NCBI GenBank assembly: GCA_011319805.1
Contig: SJRY01000244.1
Location: 62,001 to 126,000, forward strand
Direction: 5' to 3'
DNA from: Macrocybe gigantea
Lineage: Eukaryota; Basidiomycota; Agaricomycetes; Agaricales; Callistosporiaceae
DNA: 64,000 nucleotides
Of this stretch, positions 11,213 to 23,203 are shown piece after piece. Both the position numbers and the translations under genes were made by a program. Below the pieces are notes generated by a model. That model was not told where the DNA came from, did no database searches, and saw only the letters and a list, made by a program, of their open reading frames with translations. Numbering within the stretch: the stretch's first letter is position 1; each line of letters starts with the position of its first letter.

Positions 11213-13318
11213 ATGTCCAGTACGGTCCCAGCCACGCCGCGCAGCAGAACGACGTACAGTGCGACCACGACGCCCGTCACGTCGCGTGCCCAGACATCGC
11301 ACATCATCCAATCGTCGCCCCATTATGCCACAACGCGCAGGCACTCGCTTTACGGCGTCGAGGACCGGGTCGTGATCGATCCAGGCTCGAGGATATGGAA
11401 GGTGGGATTTAGCGGCGAGGGAAGGCCAAGAGACATCTTCCTTGCAGGTGGACCCGACGCGCCGTCGTTGTGGAAGCTTCAGAGGGCAGCCAATCCCGCT
11501 GAACGGGCGGAGGAGGACAAACTGTTGGAGGTCCGCGTCCAGGCTCGTCTGAGATCCGTTTTTCACGAGTAACATCCCGTTTTGTTCGTTCGATGATGCG
11601 TTCTCAGCTGACTTGTCAGAAAGCTCTCTTCTGACAGATCCAAAGGCGCGTAAAGTAATCGTCGTGGAACACCCTCTTCTTCCTTTGTACATCAAAGACA
11701 TTATCGCGAAAGTTTTGTTTGAAAACCATGTGCGTAACTAGCGATTCTTTTATTCCTGCTTCCCCGTCATGAACGCAGAGATAGGTACCATCAGTATCTT
11801 TTGCCTCCAGTCATTTGCTGTCGTTGTTGTCGGTGGGGAGGATAACTGGACTTGTGCTGGACTGTGGACATTTGGAATCAGTTGCCCTTCCAGTGAGTCG
11901 CACCTTTCATCTGTCGATATGCCAGATATCGATCAGAGCTCAAAAATGCGCAGATATTTGCCGCTCGACCAATGTACCCTCAACTACACACCACCCCACT
12001 CGCCGGAGCTCGTCTGACCTCGCATATACGCGCTCTTCTGCTCATGTTTGGCACCTATCTGCCCCCTCCGACATCCTTGAGCTCTGCTGTCAGTGTGCCG
12101 TCAGCCAACAGGGCCACACGGGTACCGCAAGAAGTCCTGACGGACAGCGTGGTGGAGGAAATCAAAACGCGGTGCTGTTTCGTGGGAGAGGCATTGGAGA
12201 GCGCTGTGGAAGGGCGTGAAGATTCTTTCTCCAGAGACGATGGGTCTGAGCTGGATCTCCCGCCCCCGAGTGATGCAACGCAGTCCGAGTCTGAGTTTTC
12301 GTCGCAAGCGGGTGGGGTGGAGAGTGTGCAGTCCGTATCCTCGCCTCGCGATTCGTCCGAGTTCTCCGTCGTCTCAAATAGCCGGCCATATGTCCCTTCT
12401 GAGGGAGCACGGGGTGAGAAACATCTGCAGGCCCTCACGACGCTATACACGCGGCACTCGACGGCGACAGACTTGAGGCTGCCAGTCGTGCCCCCGCCTG
12501 CGCAGCAGACGGGCACGGGGAGAGGGACACTGATCATTCCCGGATGGATCAGGGAGCGCGCAGCGGAAGTGCTGTTTGAGGGAGGGGATGTGGACGAGAG
12601 CAGCGTGGCGGAGGTGATACTGGATGCACTTATGAAAGTAAGATTGTTCGTCTCGCAATGAGTTCTTTAGTTCTGACTATTAAACCTAGGTGCCTCTCGA
12701 CCTTCGAAAGACCATGGCCTCCTCAATTCTAATAGCAGGCGGGACCGCAATGCTGCCAGGGTTCATACCGCGCCTGCATGCCGAGCTTCAACGCGCCGTC
12801 GCGGGCCCTAGGGACTCCCCTCCTAGACTGCCCTCGAGATCGGGGAAATCGCCACCGCCTGCCTACCGCCGATATGCCGTTTTGCGTCCTCTCGCGCCCT
12901 ACTTTTCGATTCTCAACAACCCAAATCCTCCGTCGCCGTTGTCTGACCGTGCCGCCGCGAATGCTGGAAAGGCTCCTGCTTTTTCGCCGGCCCTTCTTGC
13001 TTGGGTCGGAGGTTCGTTGGCAGGGTAAGTCTTGGTCTTCCTTCACGCATGTCAATCGAGTTGTCTGACGCTCTGCTGCTCCTTCTCTGATTTCCGTCCA
13101 CCGCTTTGAATAGCGCTATGAAAACCGGTGGCGCGGAGGTGTCGCGAGAGAAGTGGGACGAAGCGAACACGGTTCATGATGTAGAGGAAAACATGGACGT
13201 CACAGCTGATTTTGAGAAGCGCACCGCTAGCAACGTGCTTCCTGACTGGACGAGAACGCCTTTACCGTCCGGTGCGCCCCACTTCCCTCGGCCATCGCAG
13301 ACTCAGGTAGGCGCATGA
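11213..13318 (+). CDS. ARP10: Actin-related protein Arp10 (dynactin pointed-end subunit)
   Basis: Arp10 (animal Arp11) caps the pointed end of the dynactin Arp1 filament, which links dynein to cargo. A Ser/Thr-rich head precedes the first actin-fold block DPGSRIWKVGFSGE, then VIVVEHPLLP, GRITGLVLDCGH and RPMYPQLHTTPLAG. The end has the actin-type glycine loop SILIAGGTAMLPGF and WVGGSLAGA. The ATG is at 11213. Introns fall after VFH (acceptor aaag, giving FHDSLL), after FENH, after VALP (before IFAARP), near 12640-12690 and near 13025-13115. A long acidic/Ser-rich insert (about residues 240-330) separates the two halves, as is common in fungal Arp10. The written end is TQVGA at 13318. An alternative last intron 13307-13382 would end the protein two codons later (QD). 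Arp10 is poorly conserved, so ATP binding cannot be judged. Confidence 0.8.
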
Positions 13319-14042
13319 GCTCGTTTTAGTGTGTGTGACGGCTTTCCTATTCTGCTGCGACTTATTGTGATACCTCCCCGTAGGATTAAAAGTAACGCTA
13401 GTCTATGTCCGGTTCCTTTTATCAAGTGCTTCAAAATCTTTGTGTACAGATATGAACCAGCATCATTCCTTGCTCTGAATGCACAAGCAGTCTTGCCATA
13501 GAGATGGCACGTCTGAATACAGAATACGGCTTCAGGTCTGTCAACCCTAAGATGCTGTACGGTGCCAACTTAAGTTGCCCTCGCAGTTCTTGTCGGCATT
13601 CAACGCAGCATCGGTGTGATCACAAGGGAACGGAAGAACAATAGGCACTGGCATCATGGTATGTACATATATGCCGTCGTACCAAACATGGATGAAACGA
13701 AACTTGCGGTCATCTGCAAAGAGTCTCTTGTGGTTCATCATGATCGTAAGGTAAAGGAACGAATGCGGGCAATAAGGATAGAGGTTGATTGAATTTGTGA
13801 AGGTGGAAGTTGTTAGTAATGAATGCCTTGGTGGTTGAATCGCATGGAATTGTTGCTCTAAAAAAGAATGTGGATAGATGCCATATATCAGGAGGCCTAA
13901 GTCGAATGAATGAAGGGGTCGTTAAATGAAAATTGAGATGAGGGAGTGTGAAAGGAATCCGAAGTTGTGGTATCGCTCAGACGCGTCTTGAATCCAAGAG
14001 CGAATGAATAAGTTGAGTGGAGGGAGGCTCGACGAGATGTGA
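13319..14042. other. Convergent 3' intergenic region
   Basis: This lies between the ends of Arp10 (plus) and the PX-PB1 gene (minus). I see no coding signal beyond chance frames, one of which extends the PB1 region antisense-free to 13897 and is discussed with that gene. Confidence 0.45.
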
Positions 14043-16383
14043 TTACGACAAAGCAACGTCGAAGATGTGAAGGGCGACCTTGAGGCCATCGGCATAAGCG
14101 GACGCAACGACGCCCTCCCAATCCGCCTGAGAGCGAATTATCTTCGTATACGTCTGCTGGTCGAGCACGCGCCAGACCCGAGCGAGTTTGACCGCGCGCG
14201 ACCGGCGCGATCTGCCTGGCGTTGGAGGAAGGGACGGCAATGCCAACGCTGAAGGACTCGGACAAAGGCACGCCTTCCTGCCCGACGAACTTGCCGTAGA
14301 TCCGCTGGCGAACCTCTTTGTAAGGCATCTCTGGCGAAACTCGGAGCATGACGATAGAGCTGCCATAAGCGCTTTGATTGAGAGTTGGTCATGTTCAAGG
14401 TTCCTGAAGATTGGTTGACATGGAGAACGCGACAGACGTCGTGGGAGAGGGCGGCACTGGAGAGCTTGGCACTGATTGGACTGTTGCAGGATGTGAGTTG
14501 TTGAAGTAGTACCCGAGAGCTGTTTCGGGACGCTCTTCCTGAATAATCTCTGGGATTTCGAAGCAGGGAAGTGGAAATGAGTCTGCGGGATTATCAACGG
14601 CATTGTCAGCTTAGCTCGGCACGTAAACGACAAAAAGAAAAACTCCACTCACCGACAATTGACGGGTCAATATATTCTGTCGATCCGAAAAAGTCATCGT
14701 GTTCCGAAACTGATACGGGAGCAGAGATACGAGGGGACTTTTTGCATCTTGGTGAAGCGAACGAGGGTGAAGGTCCAACGATCGCATCGGCCGAGCAATT
14801 CGTCATGAAGGTGGCGACACTGTTTCTCGAGGCTCGGCGTAGATCTTCCTCCGGAAGGGTCACGTTAAGGCCATCCAGGATGCAAGAAGCCGAGTCCATC
14901 GTTTGCCATGACTCGCGAACACCATGGGGGGATCGAGAAGTGGAGGATTGCGGTGCTATAATGGGAAACATGAATAAGATCTCTCACGCGAACTGAGAGG
15001 TATTTTACTTACACGGCGTGCTGGGTTCGTTGTCAGTGCTATCAGATAAATAAATGGTTTCTCTGGGATTCAGGATAATCATGCCATAGCGGCTCGCCGC
15101 TCTGCGTCGTGTAGGAACAAAGGATCCTTCGTCCTGTTTACTGACGTCTTCAGGAAGGGTCTCCAGAACGGAATTCGGGTATTCATAGCCATTGGCAGAC
15201 GACCTGCGTGGGTTATAGTCAAAGGCGACGGGAACTTCCTCCGCAATGGCGACGCTTGTGTGAACTGGGCTGTCGAAACTGGGATCCGATGCCTCGGAAG
15301 AAAGTTCAGACGACGTAGCCGACAGCGCACGAGGCCTAGAGGCTGGAGGCGAATCACCGCTCGAGTCAGAGTATGATTTTGCCGCCGTATATCGTGCCAG
15401 CTGGCGGTAGGAGAGATTGGAGCCCCTAGCGGTGGATTGCGAAGTAACCGAGGCTCTCGGACGGGAACCACGCTCCGGCGAGCTAGACGAGTCATTTACG
15501 CTCAAATTGGAGGCCGAGAAATACGTAGAGAAAATGCTACTCGTGATGGAGGTGCGTGGCTTGGCATTGCTGGTCCTCTTTTTCTGGTCCAAGTCATAGT
15601 CGCGCCTCCAGTAGCCAAAGAAATCTGTCACGATGCGGTCTCTCCGAAGTTCCTCGATCAAGGCTGGGACGTCCTCCTGAAAGAGCGCCTCGACGAACGC
15701 CTTGAGTTCGGCGGCCCGTTTTTCTACGGTAGCCATGCTGGCTCGGAAGACGGTGCCTTTCCTGCTAATGGCAGGGATATATGCATGGATATCCTGGGCG
15801 ACAGATTTGGGGTCGGGGCCAGGTGGGAGGGATTCCCAAGAAGAAGCTTGATCCTGCATGTAGAATCCGTTCTTCTTGACGCCTTTGCCACGTAACAGGC
15901 GTTGGCGCTTTGACCTTGCCATGCGGTCGTATTCGAGCTCGAGCGTACCCTGGAAGAGAAGGCAGTCCTCCCAACGACGCCAGATCTCGTATTCTCTGCT
16001 TGATCCTCTGGAGGAGATCGAGGATCTGTCGCCGCGAATTACAGGACAGATTCTTATTCCATAGCTATAACTTCCACCTACAGTCAAAGAGGTTGGAAAG
16101 CAATGTCTAGCATATTAAACGGATTACAAACCTTGCTTCATTGGTGGAATCATTTCGACAGTAAATTCTGATGGAGGAGGGCGGTAAACAGCGCGTTTGT
16201 AGGACTAGAGGTTGGTCGATTTATGTTAGCGATGCAACGACAGGATGCAAAGCTTTGTACTTACATCAGAAGAGATTCGAACGTCCGCTGCACATAGCAC
16301 AGCCTGATGTAACTCGGCCGGTAAGTAATAGGCATTGGATACTGGTCACCGTCTATACGCACCGGATGTTCTAGTGCTGACAT
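14043..16383 (-). CDS. PX domain plus C-terminal PB1 domain scaffold protein
   Basis: The first exon is only MSALEHP (ATG at 16383-16381), with an intron of about 50 nt. A short exon then leads to the PX domain: SYGIRICPVI, REYEIWRRWEDCLLFQ, SRKGTVFRASMA. PX domains bind phosphoinositides. A long Ser-rich region follows, then a C-terminal PB1-like fold: IVMLRVSPEMPYKEVRQRIYGKF and SQADWEGVVASAYADGLKVALHIFD. In Bem1/NoxD scaffolds PX and PB1 follow two SH3 domains; none is visible here. Between the PB1 halves the frame shifts twice (about 14230 and 14145), and one added base at each restores a family-like linker (GRARSNS). An intron of about 48 nt near 14377-14424 joins SVAFS to IAYGSSIVM; its gtcaac donor is weak. 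The upstream part, including the PX domain, is reliable. The exact C-terminus is not. Confidence 0.7.
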
Positions 16384-17622
16384 CGCCGTGGCACAAATAG
16401 ATAGAAGTAGTTTGCAGAATGGTCTCCTACGACAGATGACAGAGCCTTACAGCTCTACAAAGCTAACGAATCCTGGAAATAATCAGTTCTCCGCGCTGGC
16501 GGCGAAATAGAAACGAAAAAAACGGTGTCAATCGTAGCGACGAAGAGTGAGGACGATAAAAGCGCATCCCATGTCGAGCTCCGCCTGTTCTTATTGTCTC
16601 AGGTGCTTGATGAATTTGGCCGTCCTCTATTGTCTTGCTCTGCAGCATGGCCGATTTGGTTGACTGGATTAGGCAAGTCATCGCCATGGACCGGCTATTT
16701 ACATGGGTCACGTGTGCATCTTTATTGTCTTCCGCCCTCACCTTGACCACTCGTGCTTGATCTTGCCTGACTCTACGCACGATCAGACAGTTTCAAGCAT
16801 GGGAAGGGCATTGTTTGGTCTGCTAGCGCCCTGGAATAGAATTCATACATTCAACTCATAATGGCGACTTCGAATTCGAGGGACACTAATGGTGGAAGCA
16901 TTGCCTGCATGCGTCTTGTAAATGTCTACATTTAGCCGAGGCCTCCGTCACTCGATTTTCCGCCGCATTGAAGTCAGTTATTCTGGTCCATAACTAAGGA
17001 CTTTTTTCCGGCTGGAGCTTGATCCGATCTAAAGCTTTGGATCATTGCATATCCTGTGAGTCTGTTTCTTACTGGATCGATAAACAGAATTATAATGGTG
17101 AACCATTCATATCAGTGAAGTCAGTAGAAGTGCGGCATCATGGAGCAGGCCCATTAGTTCTGATGCAACGCAATCCTCCATTTATATGGGCTGCTTTATA
17201 GCTCTAGAACCACCTCTGCGCCGAATATGCTGCGTCTTGTCTTCTTTACTTCGGCTGGCATAAAATTAGAGTTCGGCATGTCATTCACCGAGACTACGGG
17301 TGCGTATGCCAATGCATGGCAGTGAAGGGTACCGATAAGTCGAAGCCGATATTCTACCTTATCGTCTGCTTCTCGGTATCGCTTTTTTCACAACGGCTTG
17401 CGGGCAGGGAACTAAATTTACTCGTGACGTCTCACCCACTATTCAGTCAAACATAGCGCGTGGATGAAATGTCCACCGCGCCCCTCCTTCGGTCCGTTTC
17501 GATGTTCTGCATGGAATTCAATTCTCATGATACTTCCTGTTCGCACTTGAACCCCGTATAAACCCAGCGTGTTGCCCTTTACAGCCTCCCTTACTCTACA
17601 ACCTCTGGGCCCTTTCCTCCCC
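16384..17622. other. Divergent intergenic region, no gene seen
   Basis: This is 1.2 kb between the heads of the PX-PB1 gene (minus) and the oligopeptide transporter (plus). Only short chance frames occur. It should contain both promoters; I recognise no specific site. Confidence 0.5.
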
Positions 17623-20600
17623 ATGACGGATCTCAAGGGCAGATATATTATCGACGAGAAGAAAGCTTCTGGCAAGGATGCAAAGGCCGACGTCGAATCC
17701 GCGGCAGAGGATGAAACAGAGTTCGGAATTCTGGAAGATGAGCGCGATATCGCCACTCATGTTATCACCGTCGCCGACGATCCGTCGCTCAATCCTTGGA
17801 CTATTCGCGCATTCGTGATAGGCATCGGACTTTCTGCGTTTGGTGGCGTTCTGGGTATGCCATCTCTTTTCGCTTTATGACCTCAGGCTTACAGTGTACT
17901 CTTATCATGCCAGCTGAAATCTATTACTTCAAGCCTGCATGTGTCTTCTCCTGTTGACATTCGCCCTCAGTTAATTTACTATTTCATAGCAAACGGTTCT
18001 TGTCTCAACGATGTTCCTGGCTATCATTTCCTACGTCCTTGGAATGTGCTGGGACACAGTCATCCCTTGCAAGGGTGTTTTGCGTTATCTAAATCCAGTT
18101 CAGGATCCACATCTCACTTGTCCCAATTTTCGCTGACGTGTCGTATTGCCCAGCACCCATTTAATAAGAAAGAGAACGCTTTCATTGTTATTATGGCTAG
18201 CGCAGCCGCAAATTCGGCTCTTGGGACGGAAGTTCTAGCCGTGCAACGCCTTTTCTATAGCATCACCCCGAACGCAGGTGCCAGTATATTGTGAGCTTTA
18301 GTCGGGTATGAAATTGTTCTATCTGACTTCGGGACAATACCCAGTTTGCTGTTTTCTAGCCAGCTTGTAGGTGAGACTTAAACAGCATATGCGCGCAGCG
18401 AGTCACTAACTGGAGATCATAGGATATGGGATTGGCGGGCTGTTTCGATGTCAGTGGGATGATTTTTACGTATTGTGGATGACGCTCTAATGTCTGATTA
18501 GCTGTTCTTCTTTACCCGTCCAAGATGCTCTACCCAGGAATTCTCCCACTTGTTTCAATGTTTGATGCCTTGTACAAGGACGCCGCTGGTGCAAAAAAGA
18601 AACTGCGATTGTTTTGGATAGCCTTCACTGTGTCAGTCCCAATGCTTAGAGATGCAACGAGCTGACTCGACCGATAATCAGCATCTTCATTTGGGAAATG
18701 TTTCCGGAGTGGATCTTCCCTCTGTTAACTGGGTTCTCAATCTTTTGCCTTGCGAACCCTCGTTCTCAAGATTTCACGAGGATTTTCGGAGGCTCCAACG
18801 GGAATGAAGGTCTTGGTATCCTGTCGTTGTGTTTCGACTGGCAGTACATATCGGGAGGTGAGTGTGGTCGATTCCTCTGCTCTATCCTATCGGCTGAGCA
18901 TGCAATCGATGCTTCAGGGACTAATCCGATGGCGATTCCTTTGAAAGCCCAGTTCTCGAATTTTATTGGCTATATCTTGTGCATGTGGGTGATTACCAAC
19001 TGCAAGTGAACCGCAGACTTAGTCTTCAGGGTCTAGAGTGGTATTCGTCGCCGTTTACTACAAGGACATTTGGAAATCGCGAAATTTACCATTCGTGAGT
19101 AGTGCCTCGTTCGATTCAATGCGTTGTTCTCAAGTTTCGCATCCCGTTCAGCTTTCGCAAGAACTCTTCTATGAGAATGGGACCGTCTATGACCAGCTGC
19201 TCATTCTCAACGACAAACTCGAGGTAGACCCAGCACGACTGGCCGAGCAGGGCCTGGTAGGTATCTCCCATACATTTCGTCCAATGCCCTTCAGCACCAA
19301 CCTTCCCGCTTCAAGCCTTTTTACGCAGGCACATGGATCGTCCAGCTTCTGACGACCAACCTCGGAATGGCCGCCACGTTCACTCATCTGCTTCTCTGGA
19401 ATATGGGCGACATGGAAAAAGCGTGGAATTGGCTGTCTCCGGCGGAGTTCAGGCGCAAGTGGGCCGGCTTTGAGTGGGGATTTTGGAGGGATGATGGCAT
19501 GCGTAAGGAGCAGCATGCGGCGGACGAGGATCTCGATCCTCATTATCGAGAGATGCTCAAGGTGATCACTCGAATTCCTTTCCTTTGCTTGTTCTCATCC
19601 TAATGAACGCCCCGTTCCTACCAGTACCCTGATGCGCCCAACAGCTGGTACTTTGTGACCTTGGTCATCTCGGTCATTGTGGCACTCGTGCTAATATACA
19701 AGACCCATTCGACGCTCCCATGGTAAGAATGAGATCTATGCGGGAAACGCTTGCGTACGATGACCGTCGGTCGTAGGTGGGGACTGCTTGTTTCTCTTTT
19801 GTTGGCAACGATATCGATTTTGTTCTTCGGCGCCCTGTATGCCATCACTGGGTTGCAGTTTATCATTCAACCTTTCGTGCAGGTGAGTTTCGTGGCTTTT
19901 GGAATGCTTCTTTTCCATTTGAATGACCCGTTCGATTTCTACAGATGATTGGCGGCTTCCTCCATCCCGGCAAGCCAATGGCAAACATGTATTTCGTTCT
20001 CTTTAGCTATAGCAAGTCAATTTCTTTTAGAAACCTCTCGACGGGTTATTGACGAGATGTTTATAGATTCTGTCATCCAGGCTCAGCTCCTGATGCGAGA
20101 CTTGAAGATCGCCCAATGTGAGATCCGATTCAATACGAACGTTTTCTGCTTTGCCAAATCTATCTCTGTGGTACAGATACGAAACTCCCGCCCCGAGCCG
20201 CATTTGTAGCTCAAATCATCGGGACATTGTTCGGAGCAGTGTTGAACTACGGTGCGATACAGAACCAGTCATTTGAGAGAACTGCCTACCTTGCTAACGG
20301 GCGACGGACCAACGTTCAGTCCTAATGAACTCGATCATTGACAATCAACGGGAGATCCTGCTCTCCGTCGAAGGCACGAACATCTGGTCTGGGCAGCAAC
20401 CGCAACAGTACAACTCTCAGGCCATTGCTTGGGGCGGGCTGAGCCACGAATTGTTCGCCGTCGGACAGCGGTATCAGTTCGTGGCGTGGGCGTACGTCCT
20501 TGGGCTCTTCGTTCCTGTGCCGTTCTGGATTGTCCATCGATTCTGGCCGAAGCTGCGCGCCGATTACTTGTACACGCCTGTGATCTGGTGAGCGTCTGAG

Positions 20601-21034
20601 CAGCTTGCTTGACTACATTGCTGGCTAACGGTGGATTGACGGAGCTATTACATTGGATGGCTGTGCGTCGGGATCAACTCGTCGGTATTCGTGTACTTTT
20701 CCATCGCGTGGTTCTCCCAGTGGTGGCTGAGGACAAGATATCCGAGGTGGTTTACCAAGTACAACTACATCTTGGCCGCTGCTCTGGATGGCGGAACTCA
20801 GGTCATGGTTTTCATTCTGTCGTTTGCCGTTCAAGGTGCTTCTGGTGACTCGCATCTGTTCCCTCAATGGTACGTCCTATCGCTACTGATGCTCAGCCTT
20901 TGTTGGGAACACACTCAACTTTGGTGATTCAGGTGGGGCGCCAATCAGAATGGTGGGTAGTTTGTCTATTGTCCTTCGCTGGTCTAATATATTCTTTAGG
21001 TAATTATGACCGATGCGCTGTGATTGAAACTTGA
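17623..21034 (+). CDS. Oligopeptide transporter, OPT family
   Basis: This is a proton-coupled transporter of tetra/pentapeptides and related compounds at the plasma membrane, with 12-16 membrane segments. The ATG at 17623 starts MTDLKGRYIIDEKK and a hydrophilic acidic head, then TIRAFVIGIGLSAFGG. Family blocks include ENAFIVIMASAAANSALGTE, IGYGIGGLFR, NPMAIPLKAQFSNF, IGGFLHPGKPMANMYFVLFSY, NSQAIAWGGLSHELF and YNYILAAALDGGTQVM. About 14 short introns are needed. One after FKP (donor at 17937) appears to start with GC rather than GT, since the conserved KPQTVLV join is in phase only there. The end reads WGANQNGNYDRCAV, stop at 21032-21034, typical of OPT tails. The substrate cannot be told from sequence. 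The 285 bp to the next gene on the same strand holds its promoter. Confidence 0.9.
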
Positions 21035-21318
21035 CAGTGAGACACGAGTCCTTCAAGCTGTGGTCATAGCTGGATGTGTATGTACGGAGTACAGTAGATA
21101 CCCTGTGGCAGACACGACGAAAGGAATTTGAAATCCAACCCGCCTCCACGTGTCTTTCATCTTTTCATCGACCTATGCCTTCAACCTTCGCTACCTGCAC
21201 CCCGGCGCGCCAAGTCTGCCTGATGCAGGATAACGGCTGCAGATAGAAAAGGCACCACAAAGATCGGTTCGAAACCCAATCAACCCGGAAAGAACCCTAC
21301 CCCTGTTTGACAACAACA

Positions 21319-23014
21319 ATGCCGGTAAATGGACCTCTCGTCAACAAGGACGCAAAGGCCCAACAAGTACGAGATTCAATACTGTTCTACTGTGAAATTT
21401 CTGAGAATCTCTCTTTATGTTTGGCTAGGCGGCCCAGGGACGGGATGCAAAGGAAGAAGAGAACTGGGAAGACGTGGATGTCGCGTTGGGCAGCATAGGC
21501 CGATTGCAGAGAGCGTCTTCGTCCTCGAGTTCCCTGCGGTCTCGTGGCGTGCGCAAGCGCAAGCATCTGCGAGCCATGCGCGCCGTCCCCGCCTCGCCGT
21601 CGCGCAGAGCGTACACTGCGCCACCACGACCCTTGGCTTACCCATCTCCCCATACACCCACCAAGACTCCGATAAAGCAAAAAGGGCATGAACAGCCCAT
21701 GGCGCCGTTCCAACCTCAGCCTTTCTGGACGCCTCAAGTTGGCACTCCGGCAGCGCGCAAGATCATCGACAAGGAGAAGCTCGTCGACGGCGCGATCGCG
21801 GGGACATCTTTCACTGTTCAGTACGTCTTTGACGTATTGAGCACGGCGATTCGGCTCCTCCGCCACCCACTGTACCTCCTCGCGTTCCTGTGGCTCCTCG
21901 CGCTCGTCCTAGGGTACGTCTTCAGCACGCTCAGTGCCGCTTTTGCGCCGCTGTGCTGGCTCCCTGGCTTGGACAGAACGCCGATGTGCAGAATGGCGCC
22001 GGACGTCGCAGGTGCGGCGGCAGCGGTGGGGAAGGAGAAAGGGAAGCTGTTGGGCAGGAAGCCGCAGTGGGCGGACTACCCGGCGCTGATGAGTGCACAG
22101 AGCGCGACGTTCGAGCATCTGCTGGACGAGTCCGTGGGCGGCTCGGGCTTGTCGCTCGAGATTAAAAAGGCGGAGATGGCGACGTCAGACCTCGTCACCC
22201 TTGTGCGCGTGAGCGATATGAGGTCCCGCGACCTGCTCGCGGAGCACCTCATGCAGTTCCTGGACGACGCCAGGAAGACCAGCCGCCGCTTGCAGAAGCT
22301 CAGCTCAAAGGCCACCGGTGCCGTCGACAGGTGCGTGTCTCGGCTCTTTTTTTTTGCACTGAATTCTCATGATATGGTCCGTGACTTCAGCATCATGGCA
22401 GTGAACGACTACGCCCTGCAAACCATTGAGGCGGCGCAAGCGCCCAAAAGCACCGTCTCGCTCTTCCTCCGGAAGCTCGCCCGTCCAAACCCTCGACAGA
22501 CGATGTTGTCACGCAGACGTTCGCGGATGCGATGAGCGTCCTGTCCTCCTCAATGCAGCGGCTCGTGCTCGAAGCGCAGGTGAACCTCGGCAACCTCGAT
22601 CGGCTCGAGGAGCACCTGACGACGCTGCACGAGATCGTCGTGCGTGAGGACGCGACGATCGCCGGCGCCAAGGCGGAGCTGCTCGCCGTGCTGTGGACGA
22701 AGCTCGGGTTCAACCAGGATCAGATACGCCGGTTCGACGAGAACCTCGTTCTGCTTCGTGATCTTGGCTTGTATAGGAAGAAGGCCGTTGCGCACGTTGT
22801 CGCCGCGCTGCAGACGCTGCAGGGCATGAGCGCGGATATGGAGGAGATCAGAGAGCGCGTGACGGCACCGGAGCTGACGGGATCCAAAATCCCTGTAGAG
22901 GTGCACATAAGGAGCATTCGAGCAGGGCTGGAGAGGTTGAAAGAGGGACAGAAGAGGGCGCGGAGGCTACAGGAGGCCGCCGTGAACAGGGTGCTTGAGG
23001 TTCCCGATAACTGA
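21319..23014 (+). CDS. Membrane-anchored coiled-coil protein, unknown
   Basis: I do not recognise this protein, but it looks like a real, Agaricomycete-type gene. The ATG at 21319 gives MPVNGPLVNKDAK, and an intron follows. A Ser/Arg/Pro-rich basic head of about 130 residues comes next, then a hydrophobic stretch (PLYLLAFLWLLALVLG and following) near residue 150-185, then a long alpha-helical, charged region with heptad-like Leu/Val spacing to the stop at 23014. The intron near 22331-22391 splits the Ser codon in AVD-S-IMAV. At 22490-22492 the frame breaks. Reading CCCC instead of CCC restores a smooth join from ARPNP into STDDVVTQTFADAM and the rest of the coiled coil. The topology suggests an organelle or nuclear-envelope anchored protein, but that is only inference. 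Confidence 0.65.
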
Positions 23015-23203
23015 CCACTTGTAACAGATTACTGGAATACAATTGTATTTATACGCTACATGATGTGGGTACAATGTCCTGAATTTACTTCACTGATACA
23101 ACGTGGAGGCATTTCGACAATAGTTTAGGCTTGTAATCAAACATTTATTGGAGTGACGACCAGAGTCGTAAAGGTTACCGACGTCGTAGGCGCATTATGG
23201 CCT

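Noticed and set aside
13897..14230. Alternative C-terminus of the PX-PB1 protein running to 13897
   Set aside because: It loses the conserved second half of the PB1 domain (SQADWEGVV), which is present in another frame ending at 14043.
21238..21280. A tRNA-like B-box word (ggttcgaaacc) upstream of the coiled-coil membrane protein
   Set aside because: The flanks do not form a T-arm stem, and no matching A-box, anticodon arm or acceptor stem was found.
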